The notes under the pieces were generated by a model that was given only the letters and a program-made list of their open reading frames with translations, did no database searches and was not told where the DNA came from. Positions 33,786 through 42,220 of a stretch of 64,000 nucleotides of DNA are shown here, piece by piece. The stretch spans positions 1 to 64,000 of the forward strand of contig NZ_JACXJA010000008.1 of NCBI RefSeq assembly GCF_014705615.1, in the 5' to 3' direction. This stretch comes from Paenibacillus oceani (GTDB lineage: Bacteria > Bacillota > Bacilli > Paenibacillales > NBRC-103111). Within the stretch, counting starts at the first letter, position 1, and each line of letters opens with the position of its first letter. The translations under genes and the position numbers were made by a program.

Positions 33786-36209
33786 ATGTCAAAGCAAGCT
33801 GTCAAAATAAGCAGGCGCAAAATGCTGTCCGCACTTGGGATGGCCGGGGTTGCGGGAGTAGCCGGGGTGAGCTTAAGAGCTGCCGAATCGCATGGACAAT
33901 CGGTGACATCGCTCGTGTACGGCAATCCGGGCGGAGGCGAACCGAATCCCGGACATGTCGTAACGTTAACGCTCGAACAGTTGCGAAGCCGCACGAACGT
34001 ATCGCCCGAACTCGTTTATCTGGTCCGGTACAACGGACACGAAGGAATATTTGTGTGCGATCCGGCCGATACAGTATCTGTAGACAATACGGCGACTGTT
34101 ATTGTAACCGCTTCCGGGATGAGGCTGAAACGGTTGTACGAGGGAGCGTTAAACGCCGCCTGGTTCGGAGCGGAAGGAAACGGAACAACCGACGATACGG
34201 CCGCGATTCGCAGCGCGCTTTTTACGATTCGGGACAACGGCGGCGGCAAGCTTGTAATACCGCAAGGAACGTACATCATAAGCGGGACGCTGAACGTATA
34301 CTCGAACACGATTTTGGAAGGGGACGGCGAGGCAACGGTCCTACTGGCCAAAGTGGGACAAGAAGGCTTTTCTTTCATGCTGTTAGGGTATACGGGGCTG
34401 TTTACGTGCAAACATGCGCAGATCCGGAACCTGGTGCTGGACGGCAACATTCAGAACCGGCCGGATATTCGGAGAGGAAACGGCTGCCTGTTTTTAGGCA
34501 ACGAAGCGCAGTATAATCTGGTGGAGAATGTAACGATAAGAAATTTCGGAAACAACGATAGGAGCGGCAATTTTTATACGATCGAAGCAACCGAACAAGA
34601 TACCGGAGACTGTCACTCCAACGTCATCCGCAAATGCCGGTTTGACGACCCGTCCCGGATGTCGGGCTTTGCAGTCCGCTATTTTACGAATTATACGAAC
34701 GTAAACTTGGCCGATCATCAATTTACGAAGTTTGTCCGGAATAACCTGGTCGAAGATTGCGTTTTTGAAGGGTTTACGTTTAATGTGATCGAGCTGGCCG
34801 GTCCGGCCACCTTATACAATACGATCCGGCAATGCACGATCCATGATACGAACGCGGTCACCTGCATCGAATCGGACAAAGGAGGCTCCTACAACCGGTT
34901 TGAAAATAACGATATTATGAAGATGTCGGGGCCGTTGGAAGGCGTTAAGGTAGACTCGGAGACGCCGCAAACGATAGCGATGCGTGCCCAAGGGGTCATT
35001 TATACCGGAATGAACCATGCAGGCGTGCAAGTTACAATCGAGCGGTATGCGCGCGGCAATCTATTCATCGGAAACAAAATAAGGAACGTGCCGAAAGGAA
35101 AAAGCTCCTCGGGAGGACTGCTTCTGAGCAGAGCGATCGATACGACTGCGGTAGGAAACGACTTTCAGTCGATTGTCAGCGAGAACCTGACGGACATTCA
35201 TTCCTGCATTATGCTTGATGCTTACGTGGAACGGGCAACGATTACAGGCGGGACGATCTCGGACTGCAACGCCGGGATTATTACGACAGCCGGGACGAAC
35301 TACTTGTACAAGGACATAACGATTAGCAATCTATCGTCCAAAACAAAAGGCACGTTTTACCGCTCTTATACCGGCGGCAACAAAAAAGGATTTACGTTAA
35401 TCGGAAATCAGGTGGAGATCGAGACGACGAACGTATCCGCCATCGATTTGACGGAAGAGGACATGCTCATTACAGGCAACCGGCTCAGCGGGGCGGGCGG
35501 ATGGGGATTCGGTGTGATGGTCCGTCCCAACTCGAAACCGACTATCGCGGGAAACCGGATATCCGGCTTCACATCAACCGTCCGGCCGCTTCCGGGCAGC
35601 GCGTTCTCGCGTTCGGTCGTTGCGGACAATACGGCGTTGAATTTGACCGGTTCACCGGTCGATCCGATTCAGACGACCAAATCGGCCATGCCCACAACGG
35701 GAAGCTGGGTACGAAACGATATCGTGTACAATCAAAATCCCGTTCTTCTCGGAACGGCGCCGGACGAATATTTTGTAAGCTGCTGGGTGCGCCTGACAAC
35801 CGGGGCTGAGCATACAGACGGAACCGATTGGGCGGAGCAACGCGTGTACGTACAGACGTTGCCGAACTCCGAATCCCGGGGGCAAGTGCTGCCGGTTAAG
35901 CAAATAACAGGTTCGGCCTACACCGCTTCCCTTAATGACTATCAGATGGAAGTCGACGCAACGGCCGGACCGTCGGTGATCCAGCTGCCGAAAGCATCCG
36001 AGCATCCGGGACGCACCTTCCTGATCATCAAGGCAAGCCCGGGACGGAACAAAGTAACGGTTGAGGCCGTTGAGAACGATACCGTAGGCGGGACCCGGTC
36101 GATGAAGCTGCAGTCGAGAAACGAATCGGTCACCTTGACGTCGAACGGAGTTAACCGCTGGCACGTCCAGTCCCGCTATTCGCCGGACGACGACGAAGAC
36201 GACGATTGA
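33786..36209 (+). CDS. Tat-exported right-handed beta-helix protein 1 (pectate-lyase-like)
   Basis: 807 residues. The N-terminus has a twin-arginine signal (SRRKML then a hydrophobic core ending in Ala). A short lead domain (about 50-120) is followed by the pectate_lyase_3 entry motif WFGAEGNGTTDDTAAI and many beta-helix turns (about 125-620, repeats such as NxI-GN). The C-terminal 110 residues resemble a phage-fibre-like beta domain, and the chain ends in an acidic tail DDDEDDD. This fold occurs in polysaccharide lyases and GH28 hydrolases; the catalytic residues are not recognisable. ATG 33786 rather than 33783 gives the better 8-nt spacing to AGGAGG. It is co-oriented with solute-binding protein 1. 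Confidence 0.82.
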   Translation: MSKQAVKISRRKMLSALGMAGVAGVAGVSLRAAESHGQSVTSLVYGNPGGGEPNPGHVVTLTLEQLRSRTNVSPELVYLVRYNGHEGIFVCDPADTVSVDNTATVIVTASGMRLKRLYEGALNAAWFGAEGNGTTDDTAAIRSALFTIRDNGGGKLVIPQGTYIISGTLNVYSNTILEGDGEATVLLAKVGQEGFSFMLLGYTGLFTCKHAQIRNLVLDGNIQNRPDIRRGNGCLFLGNEAQYNLVENVTIRNFGNNDRSGNFYTIEATEQDTGDCHSNVIRKCRFDDPSRMSGFAVRYFTNYTNVNLADHQFTKFVRNNLVEDCVFEGFTFNVIELAGPATLYNTIRQCTIHDTNAVTCIESDKGGSYNRFENNDIMKMSGPLEGVKVDSETPQTIAMRAQGVIYTGMNHAGVQVTIERYARGNLFIGNKIRNVPKGKSSSGGLLLSRAIDTTAVGNDFQSIVSENLTDIHSCIMLDAYVERATITGGTISDCNAGIITTAGTNYLYKDITISNLSSKTKGTFYRSYTGGNKKGFTLIGNQVEIETTNVSAIDLTEEDMLITGNRLSGAGGWGFGVMVRPNSKPTIAGNRISGFTSTVRPLPGSAFSRSVVADNTALNLTGSPVDPIQTTKSAMPTTGSWVRNDIVYNQNPVLLGTAPDEYFVSCWVRLTTGAEHTDGTDWAEQRVYVQTLPNSESRGQVLPVKQITGSAYTASLNDYQMEVDATAGPSVIQLPKASEHPGRTFLIIKASPGRNKVTVEAVENDTVGGTRSMKLQSRNESVTLTSNGVNRWHVQSRYSPDDDEDDD

Positions 36210-36234
36210 TCCCGATAAGGCGTCAAGCAACCTG

Positions 36235-36266
36235 GCTGTCCATAGTCCTTATGGGCAGCTTTTTTC
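36235..36266 (+). terminator. Terminator after beta-helix protein 1
   Basis: GCTGTCCATA (36235-36244) pairs with TATGGGCAGC (36250-36259), then six T. Confidence 0.85.
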
Positions 36267-36279
36267 GTTTACTTGCCTT

Positions 36280-37146
36280 TCAAGGGGACAACGGACTGCC
36301 CGACATGCGGCGATATTGGGAAGGGGACAGCTGAACCGTTTGTTTGAACACCCGGTTGAAGTGGGCCAGGTTCTCGAAGCCGACCTGATCGGCGATTTCG
36401 AGCACTTTCCGGTCCGACTCCCTCAGCAGCCGCTTCGCTTCTCCGATCCGCACGTAGGTCAAATATTGGATGAACGAAAAACCGGTTTTTTCTTTGAAAA
36501 TCCGGCTGATATAATGCGGACTGAGTGAAAACGTCTCCGACAACTGAGCTAAAGTAAGAGGGCACATGTAGTGCGTGTTGATATAAGCGGCAATGTCCGA
36601 TATTTTCCGATGGATGGGCGGATCGGATTCGGAGTCGTCCTCGGCGTAACGTTCCAGACAACGGGCCAGAAACAGCATCACGTCGATCGCAAGCAGCTTT
36701 ACCTGCAGAGCATGCGCGGTTTGCGGGTGCTTCAAGTCCCGGATGATCCGGTATACGATCCCGTCCAAGACGAGCTGTTCCTCCGGCTTCGGACGAAATG
36801 TCCGTATCCCGCGCAAATAGGGACGGAGTAAGATCTCGTCGTAGGACTCGCCGATCGTTTCCCAGAACAGCCGCTCGCTGAATTCAATCAGAAACCGGTC
36901 GTGATGCGGAGTGCCCGCGGCTAACGTCCGATGCAGCTCGTATTTCGGAATAAAGACGATATCGCCTTTCCGGAGCTGGTACAGACGGTCTTTAATGAAA
37001 TAGTTCCGCTCCCCGGACATGAGGTAATACAGCTCGAACGTGTCGTGCATATGGTTGTCCGGCATATCGAATGCTCCGAAATATTGCGAGTAGGCGATAA
37101 GCAGTTCGTCATCCTGCAGCTTGTAATGTTTGGCCTGTATGTTCAA
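36280..37146 (-). CDS. AraC family transcriptional regulator 2 (cupin type)
   Basis: 288 residues from TTG 37146 (reverse), which has a well placed AAAGGAGGAG; the open frame extends further but is not conserved. It has the same plan as the regulator at 31164: cupin N-terminus (FELYYLMSGERNYFIKDRL) and an AraC DNA-binding C-terminus (VGFENLAHFNRVFKQ, SPSQYRRM). The two proteins differ mainly in the middle third. It diverges from solute-binding protein 2. The intergenic region repeats the two operator boxes of the first cassette with the same spacing, so the two regulators may cross-talk. Confidence 0.9.
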   Translation of the reverse strand: MNIQAKHYKLQDDELLIAYSQYFGAFDMPDNHMHDTFELYYLMSGERNYFIKDRLYQLRKGDIVFIPKYELHRTLAAGTPHHDRFLIEFSERLFWETIGESYDEILLRPYLRGIRTFRPKPEEQLVLDGIVYRIIRDLKHPQTAHALQVKLLAIDVMLFLARCLERYAEDDSESDPPIHRKISDIAAYINTHYMCPLTLAQLSETFSLSPHYISRIFKEKTGFSFIQYLTYVRIGEAKRLLRESDRKVLEIADQVGFENLAHFNRVFKQTVQLSPSQYRRMSGSPLSP

Positions 37147-37203
37147 TACCGCTCCTCCTTTCCTCTTACTGTAGCATCCCTCCCATAGAAACGACAACAA
37201 GAA

Positions 37204-37252
37204 TTGCAAAGTTTATTGCAATTTAAACAATAATTCATGCAGAACCCTGCAT
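37204..37252 (+). promoter_or_regulatory. Operator pair for AraC regulator 2
   Basis: Box 1: TTGCAA-N6-TTGCAA (37204-37221). Box 2: GCAGAACCCTGCAT (37239-37252), a palindrome ATGCA-N6-TGCAT with the base before it. Starts are 35 bp apart, as at 32089/32124; the flank ACAACAA is shared as well. Confidence 0.65.
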
Positions 37253-37269
37253 TCTTTATCAGGTAAAAT
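37241..37269 (+). promoter_or_regulatory. Activator-dependent promoter of solute-binding protein 2
   Basis: TAAAAT (37264-37269) lies 17 bp after AGAACC (37241-37246) inside operator box 2, copying the layout of the first cassette. Confidence 0.5.
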
Positions 37270-37371
37270 CGGTATAGATTCAAAATGAATCCACTTCGCA
37301 ATAGCGGCGAGAGGAACGGTCATAAGGGGTATCGGTTCATCCATTACTTAAACAAAAGGGGAATCCGCAAA

Positions 37372-38739
37372 ATGAACGATCGAGGAAATCGTACAGGGAA
37401 AGCGGCTGTCGGAGGGATGACGGCTATCGCGATCGCTTCCATGCTGGTTTTGTCAGGGTGCGGCGGAGGCGCCGGCACGCCGGCCGATCCGGCCAAAGAT
37501 CAGCCAAACGCGGGGGAGCAAACGACGAAGCCCGGCGCGCCGGCGGTTGATACGAGCCCGGTTACGCTGAAAGTATTTTTCGGCACAGGGTTCGAGGACA
37601 AGGATATTCAAAACCTTATTGCGGACCCGGTCAAAAAGAAATATCCGTACATCTCGATCAAGACGTACAGGCCGGGGCAAGGCACCAGCATCCAAGAGCT
37701 GATAGCCGCAGGGGACACGCCGGACATCGTCTTTACCTGGAACGGAGATCTGGGCTTGTTCAAGGAGCTTGGTCTGCTGGAGGATATGAGCGGGCTCGCT
37801 TTGAAGCATGGAGTTGATATTAACCGGTTCGAGCCGGTCGTCCTCGATGCGATCCGCTCCATGTCGAACAACAAGGAGCTGGCGGCGCTGCCTTTCGCGG
37901 TTAACTTTAACGCGCTGTATTATAACAAAGATATTTTCGACAAATTCGGCGTTGCCTATCCGAAAGACGGCCTGACCTGGGAAGAGCTGATTCCAATGGC
38001 GGAAAAGCTGTCCCGGATCGAGGACGGAACGACTTACCGCGGGCTGGACCCGGAAAATATTAATCGGATGTCCATGCCGCTCTCGCTTACGATGGTGGAT
38101 GCCAAGACGAATAAAGCGTCCGTTAATAACGAAGGCTGGAAGTCGGTGTTCGAGCTGGCCAAGCGGATCTGGTCGATTCCGAACAACAAGCCGGGAACGT
38201 TAAACGCTACAGGCCGGACGCAGTTTATGAATGACAAAAACGTCGCCATGCTGCCGGTGCAAAATATTTTGAATCTGGGACTCGAAGCGGCGGCGGCCAA
38301 AGGCTTGAACTGGGATATGGCGCAATACCCGAGCTACAAAAACAGCCCGAACGTATACGGTCATGTGGATACGCATATTTTCTCCGTAACGAAGCCGAGC
38401 AAATACAAGGATCAGGCGATGCAAGTAATAAGCGTAATTACGTCCGATGAAGTGCAGCTGTTAAGCACCCGCACGACGGCCCGGCTGTCGCCGCTGAAAA
38501 ATACCGAGCTGAAGAAGCAGCTTGGCGCGGACATGGCTTTCCTGAAGGGCAAACATTTGGAGGCGATCTTCAAAAGCACCCCGGCCCCGGCGCCGACCTT
38601 TTCGTTGTACGAGTTCCAGGCGCGCGCGATCGTCCAGAAAACGTTTCAGATGTACTTTGACGGTACGGATCTGAATACGACGCTGCGCGATGCGGAGATG
38701 CAAGTGAATCAGATGCTCGAAACCAGCGTAAGAAAATAA
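37372..38739 (+). CDS. Extracellular solute-binding lipoprotein 2 (sugar ABC type)
   Basis: 455 residues. The signal peptide ends in LSGC (about 26-29), followed by a Gly/Pro-rich linker and a family 1 sugar-binding fold. The central segment ALYYNKDIFDKFG is nearly the same as in solute-binding protein 1, so they are paralogues. ATG 37372 follows AAAAGGGGA by 9 nt; the upstream part of the open frame (from 37285) has no signal features. It stands alone, with no permease or ATPase gene, and is closed by a strong terminator. It probably feeds a permease encoded elsewhere, for example the pairs at 54252 or 60569. Confidence 0.9.
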   Translation: MNDRGNRTGKAAVGGMTAIAIASMLVLSGCGGGAGTPADPAKDQPNAGEQTTKPGAPAVDTSPVTLKVFFGTGFEDKDIQNLIADPVKKKYPYISIKTYRPGQGTSIQELIAAGDTPDIVFTWNGDLGLFKELGLLEDMSGLALKHGVDINRFEPVVLDAIRSMSNNKELAALPFAVNFNALYYNKDIFDKFGVAYPKDGLTWEELIPMAEKLSRIEDGTTYRGLDPENINRMSMPLSLTMVDAKTNKASVNNEGWKSVFELAKRIWSIPNNKPGTLNATGRTQFMNDKNVAMLPVQNILNLGLEAAAAKGLNWDMAQYPSYKNSPNVYGHVDTHIFSVTKPSKYKDQAMQVISVITSDEVQLLSTRTTARLSPLKNTELKKQLGADMAFLKGKHLEAIFKSTPAPAPTFSLYEFQARAIVQKTFQMYFDGTDLNTTLRDAEMQVNQMLETSVRK

Positions 38740-38750
38740 CCGTCCGCTTT

Positions 38751-38796
38751 AAAAAGTCCGGAAACTGCCGATTGTCGCGGCAGCTCCGGACTTTTT
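38751..38796 (+). terminator. Bidirectional terminator between solute-binding protein 2 and the SMR genes
   Basis: AAAAAGTCCGGA (38751-38762) and its complement ending in TTTTT enclose an inner CTGCCG/CGGCAG stem. A- and T-runs on both sides let it work on both strands. Confidence 0.92.
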
Positions 38797-38814
38797 ATGT
38801 CCCGGAACGCTTCG

Positions 38815-39129
38815 TTACGACACCAGCTTCAGTCCGACAGCCGCACCCAGCACCATTGTAATAAATAAGATCCGTTTGAAGTTTTTCGGCTCCCCGTACA
38901 GCATCATTCCGAGAATCGCCCCTCCCGAAGCTCCGATTCCGGTCCAGATCGCATACGCCGTCCCCATCGGCAGCGTAGTCATGGCGATCGCGAGAAAGAT
39001 GAAGCTGGCTCCAAAACCGGCGGTCATGAGCAGAAAAGCGGGCGCATTGCGATCTTTGTGCAGTTTGTTGATCATCGCAACGCCGAACATCTCAAAAATT
39101 CCGGCAAGAATCAGAAATACCCAGTTCAT
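38815..39129 (-). CDS. ykkD: SMR-family guanidinium exporter subunit YkkD-like
   Basis: 104 residues with four hydrophobic helices, the small multidrug resistance (SMR) fold. The essential glutamate of helix 1 is E13 ([13 protein letters not shown]), and [15 protein letters not shown] is the conserved second motif. Sequence and length match Bacillus YkkD, the second half of a two-chain guanidinium exporter. It overlaps the upstream ykkC-like gene by 4 nt, and both are under a guanidine-I riboswitch. It ends at a bidirectional terminator. Confidence 0.9.
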   Translation of the reverse strand: MNWVFLILAGIFEMFGVAMINKLHKDRNAPAFLLMTAGFGASFIFLAIAMTTLPMGTAYAIWTGIGASGGAILGMMLYGEPKNFKRILFITMVLGAAVGLKLVS

Positions 39130-39470
39130 GCGGCATCCGCTCCTTTCTCTTTACTGTCGCCCGTTACCAGCTTCAATCCGATGACTCCCGCCAATAACAC
39201 GACGATCAAGATCATTTTGGCCGCTTTAAACGGCTCGCCGAAAAAAAGGATTTCGGAAAGCACGGTGCCTGCGGTTCCCATCCCGACAAAAACGGCGTAC
39301 ACGGTGCCGACCGGAAGATGACGCCCGGCCATGATCATCATATAAAAGCTGACGATAATCGCGACGATCGTCCCGGCCCATTCCGGCGCGCTGTCCGCAT
39401 GCTTCAATCCGATCACCCAAAATACTTCAAAAAAAGCGGCTACAAATACTTTGACCCAGTTCATGTTCAT
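39126..39470 (-). CDS. ykkC: SMR-family guanidinium exporter subunit YkkC-like
   Basis: 114 residues with four transmembrane helices. The conserved glutamate lies in [15 protein letters not shown], and [19 protein letters not shown] is the second SMR motif; both are close to Bacillus YkkC. ATG 39470 (reverse) follows AAGGAGGCG; the longer open frame would enter the riboswitch terminator. It is the first gene of the pair and lies directly after the riboswitch, which fixes the substrate as guanidinium with good confidence. The two chains form an antiparallel dimer in the membrane (family knowledge). Confidence 0.92.
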   Translation of the reverse strand: MNMNWVKVFVAAFFEVFWVIGLKHADSAPEWAGTIVAIIVSFYMMIMAGRHLPVGTVYAVFVGMGTAGTVLSEILFFGEPFKAAKMILIVVLLAGVIGLKLVTGDSKEKGADAA

Positions 39471-39509
39471 GTTGGTTCGCCTCCTTGTGGTTGTATGGAC
39501 CAGAAAAAC

Positions 39510-39562
39510 AAAAAACCCGGGAGATAACCGCATTCGAAATTCGAATGCAGTTATTCTCCCAG
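39510..39562 (-). terminator. Riboswitch-controlled terminator
   Basis: On the reverse strand a very long hairpin (about 20 bp, loop near 39538-39541) ends in six T (39515-39510). Its 5' arm includes the end of the aptamer, so ligand binding can prevent it from forming. Confidence 0.85.
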
Positions 39563-39647
39563 GATTTTATCCTTCCGTGACACAGCGGTGAAGCTGCGAG
39601 TTTTCCCTCGGACCAGACCAGACGAAGCTGCGGAACCCTAGAAAACT
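39555..39647 (-). promoter_or_regulatory. Guanidine-I (ykkC) riboswitch aptamer
   Basis: On the reverse strand the conserved blocks of the ykkC motif appear in order: CTAGGGTTCCGCAG, CTGGTCCGAGGGAAAAC, GTGTCACGGAAGGATAAAATCC (cut here to GTCACGG and GGATAAAA) and GGGAGA. Guanidine binding would stop the terminator and switch on the exporter genes. It occupies most of the 391-nt gap 39471-39861. Confidence 0.92.
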
Positions 39648-39666
39648 TAATATGAACTTGCTTCTC

Positions 39667-39694
39667 ATTATACACACTTCCGGGGGAAGTTCAA
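39667..39694 (-). promoter_or_regulatory. Sigma-A promoter of the riboswitch-ykkCD unit
   Basis: On the reverse strand: TTGAAC (39694-39689), 16-bp spacer, perfect TATAAT (39672-39667), about 20 nt before the aptamer. Confidence 0.75.
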
Positions 39695-39805
39695 TAGAAC
39701 AATGGAAGGAATATCGTCCTTTCCTGTTCATGCCAAACGGACTTGCCTTTAGACATTCTTTCAGTGAAGCTTCTTGCTTTTATTTCAATCAACCGTGGTT
39801 CATTG

Positions 39806-39814
39806 TGGTATAAT
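39806..39814 (+). promoter_or_regulatory. Extended -10 promoter for the glycosylase gene
   Basis: TGG followed by TATAAT (39809-39814) is an extended -10 element; no good -35 is seen. It lies 47 nt before the GTG start at 39862. Confidence 0.5.
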
Positions 39815-39861
39815 AGAATGAATTTATCCGGCCTAAGACGGCAGAGGAGGCGGCAGCGAAC

Positions 39862-40377
39862 GTGAAACCGATTCCCGATCATTTGGACTATGGCTTATCG
39901 ATCCTGTTCATCGGTTACAATCCGAGCGTACGTTCCTCCGAAACCGGTCATCATTACGCGAATCCGAGCAACCGGTTCTGGAAACTGATCCATGAAGCCG
40001 GACTCACCCCGCGCAAGTATAAGCCGGAGGAAGACGGTGACCTGCTGAAGCTCGGTTACGGGTTCACGAATATCGTCGCGCGTCCGACGAAGACGGCGGC
40101 CGAGATTACGAAGGAAGAATACAAGGCCGGACGCTTGAGGCTGATGGAGACGATCCAGCGTTACCGGCCCAAGGTTGCATGTTTCGTCGGCAAAGGTGTA
40201 TACGAGCAGTATAGCGGAAGGACCGGAATCGAATGGGGACCGCAACCGGAATCGGTCGTTCCGAACGTCGTGGAGTTTGTCGCCCCGTCGTCCAGCGGCC
40301 TGGTTCGCATGAGATCCGAAGAGATTACGGCCATTTTTCGCCAACTGACGGTTTATTTGAAGGATAGCACGGGGTAA
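39862..40377 (+). CDS. Mismatch-specific uracil/thymine-DNA glycosylase (Mug-like)
   Basis: 171 residues, the size of the Mug/TDG branch of uracil-DNA glycosylases. The active-site motif is FIGYNPS (GINPG in Escherichia coli Mug) and the second motif is PSSSGLVRM. The enzyme removes uracil or thymine from G mismatches and starts base-excision repair. The first motif has Y for I and S for G, while the catalytic Asn is kept. GTG 39862 follows GAGGAGG. A phosphodiesterase gene begins 18 nt later, so they may be co-transcribed. Confidence 0.88.
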   Translation: MKPIPDHLDYGLSILFIGYNPSVRSSETGHHYANPSNRFWKLIHEAGLTPRKYKPEEDGDLLKLGYGFTNIVARPTKTAAEITKEEYKAGRLRLMETIQRYRPKVACFVGKGVYEQYSGRTGIEWGPQPESVVPNVVEFVAPSSSGLVRMRSEEITAIFRQLTVYLKDSTG

Positions 40378-40395
40378 GGAAAGGCGGGACGCGTT

Positions 40396-40890
40396 TTGAT
40401 CATCGGGATTGTATCCGACACGCACTTGACCGGGCGCAGCCGCAAGCTGCCTCCCGATCTGATCGAAGGGTTGCGCCGGGCAGACGCGATCCTGCATGCG
40501 GGCGACTGGATGACGCTGGACGTATATGAGGAGCTGTCCAGAATCGCTCCGGTGCAAGGGGTAGCCGGCAACGGCGACGGCGAAGAGATCATCCGGCATT
40601 TCGGCATGAAGCGCGTCGCGGTCTACGAGGGCATCCGGATCGGCATCGTGCACGGCCACGAAGGGCCGGGGCGAACGACGCCCGAGCGGGCGAGACGGGC
40701 GTTTCTCGAAGATCCGCCGGATATCGTCGTATTTGGTCATTCCCATATTCCGCTGAAGGAGCAAGCGGGTTGCGTGCTGCTGTTTAATCCCGGTTCACCG
40801 ACGGACAAGCGGCGTCAGCCGTTGTACTCGTACGGCCTGATCCATATTCGTGACGGGGAGTTTACCGCAGAGCACCATTTTTTTTCGTAA
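40396..40890 (+). CDS. YfcE-like metallophosphoesterase
   Basis: 164 residues. The five metal-binding segments of small phosphodiesterases are all seen: SDTH, HAGDW, GNGD, HGH and GHSH. YfcE-type enzymes hydrolyse phosphodiesters; the natural substrate is unknown. TTG 40396 gives MIIGIVSDTH, the normal start, 18 nt after the glycosylase gene. The family and length are clear although the SD is only moderate (AAAGGCGGG). Confidence 0.88.
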   Translation: MIIGIVSDTHLTGRSRKLPPDLIEGLRRADAILHAGDWMTLDVYEELSRIAPVQGVAGNGDGEEIIRHFGMKRVAVYEGIRIGIVHGHEGPGRTTPERARRAFLEDPPDIVVFGHSHIPLKEQAGCVLLFNPGSPTDKRRQPLYSYGLIHIRDGEFTAEHHFFS

Positions 40891-40928
40891 GCGAAGCTGA
40901 CATCACATTCTAGAGAAGAGGCGCTATC

Positions 40929-41732
40929 ATGGAAATTGTTCACTATTCGAAGCCGAGTCCGCAAAAACGTGAGGGAGAAGACGCACTGATTCTCAATCCG
41001 TCCTGCGGCATCTATGGAGTGCTTGACGGAGTTACGCCGATGGCATCTTTTACCGACGAGAACGGTCATAACGGAGCTTATCTCGCCGCCAATTTATTCA
41101 AAGCCGCGCTGGAGAGAGAACATATCGAAGGAAGCTTGACGGAAGCGATCGCCGAAGCGAACCGCGAGCTGAACCGCAAGATGGTATCGTACGGAGTCGA
41201 CATCCGGATTAAGCATGAATTGTGGTCGACCTGTTTGTCCGTCGCTCAGGTTATGGGAGAAGGGATTCGATACGCCCAGCTCGGCGACAGTATGGCGGTT
41301 GCCCGTTATGCGGACGGCAGCGTCAAGGTGCTGACGGAAAACCGGGTAAATGGAATTAGCGCAAGAGCGAAAGCGAAGCGCGAGAGAGACCGCCAGAACG
41401 GGCTTCACGTTGAAGAGGAAAGCTTTTTCGCCGAATTGAACAACCGGATGGCGTATCATCGGGGCATGGCCAACACGCCGGAAGGATATGGCGTCGCCAA
41501 CGGGATGACGGAAGCGGCCGATTACATCCAAACCGGTCTCGTACCGGCAGAAGGGCTGACGCATCTGCTACTCATCTCCGACGGCATGTTCCATCCGGAC
41601 TATTCGCTGGACAAAACGATGGAGCTGCTGCTGGAACTGGGCTTTGACCGTTACGTCGAACAGGTGGAAGCGGCCGAGCAGGCGAAGCAAATGCGCCCCG
41701 ACGACCGTTCCGCGGTTCTGTTTCGTTTCTGA
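40929..41732 (+). CDS. PP2C-type protein serine phosphatase
   Basis: 267 residues. PP2C metal-binding motifs appear in order: GVLDG near 35, QLGDS near 119, LLISDGMF near 219 and DDRSAVL at the end. The N-terminal REGEDALIL resembles the first motif (R.. .ED). It is a soluble, single-domain enzyme of the PPM family, which dephosphorylates serine or threonine, but no kinase gene lies nearby. ATG 40929 follows AGAAGAGG. The next gene, 38 nt later, is of unknown function. Confidence 0.8.
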   Translation: MEIVHYSKPSPQKREGEDALILNPSCGIYGVLDGVTPMASFTDENGHNGAYLAANLFKAALEREHIEGSLTEAIAEANRELNRKMVSYGVDIRIKHELWSTCLSVAQVMGEGIRYAQLGDSMAVARYADGSVKVLTENRVNGISARAKAKRERDRQNGLHVEEESFFAELNNRMAYHRGMANTPEGYGVANGMTEAADYIQTGLVPAEGLTHLLLISDGMFHPDYSLDKTMELLLELGFDRYVEQVEAAEQAKQMRPDDRSAVLFRF

Positions 41733-41770
41733 TAGTGGTTCCGAAGAAAACAGCGGAGGAGGAGACGCGG

Positions 41771-42169
41771 ATGAACCCGGACTTCATTAAGCTGAAGCCG
41801 CTGGAGGGCGAATTAAAGCTGTCGCACAAAAAGAGGCTGTTCGGCATCACGGTCTCGACGAAAGAAGTGGTGCTTCACAAGCCTCATGCGAATTATTATT
41901 TGCATTTAAGCGATATTGTCAGCATTACGCCCTTCGAATCGAAGCAATCGTCGAATCTGCGGTTCGTAAACAAGCAGGCTTCCCAGCAAGAAATCGTTCA
42001 AGAGTCAGACGGCCCCCCGCATTACAACGTATATGTGAAGCAGGCGACGCTCCATAACCGGAGCGGGTTGTTCCCGCTGGGCAAGATGCGGTTTATTATT
42101 CCGATCCATCACGATCTGATGCAGGTGATCGCGTTATTCGGCAAATGGGACGTGGCGCTGGATATGTAA
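41771..42169 (+). CDS. Conserved hypothetical protein, 132 aa
   Basis: 132 residues, no signal peptide and no membrane segment. The sequence is rich in alternating hydrophobic residues (VVLHKPHANYYLHLSDI, VYVKQATLHNRS, MRFIIPIHHDLMQVI) that suggest an all-beta fold, possibly PH-like. ATG 41771 has the strong SD GGAGGAGGAG; the upstream open frame to 41735 lacks one. I do not recognise the family. It lies 38 nt after the PP2C gene in the same direction and may act with it. Confidence 0.7.
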   Translation: MNPDFIKLKPLEGELKLSHKKRLFGITVSTKEVVLHKPHANYYLHLSDIVSITPFESKQSSNLRFVNKQASQQEIVQESDGPPHYNVYVKQATLHNRSGLFPLGKMRFIIPIHHDLMQVIALFGKWDVALDM

Positions 42170-42220
42170 CGATTCGCGGCAAGGGTTTAAAAGCCGCTGT
42201 CCGGCTCCGCGGTCCGAAGA

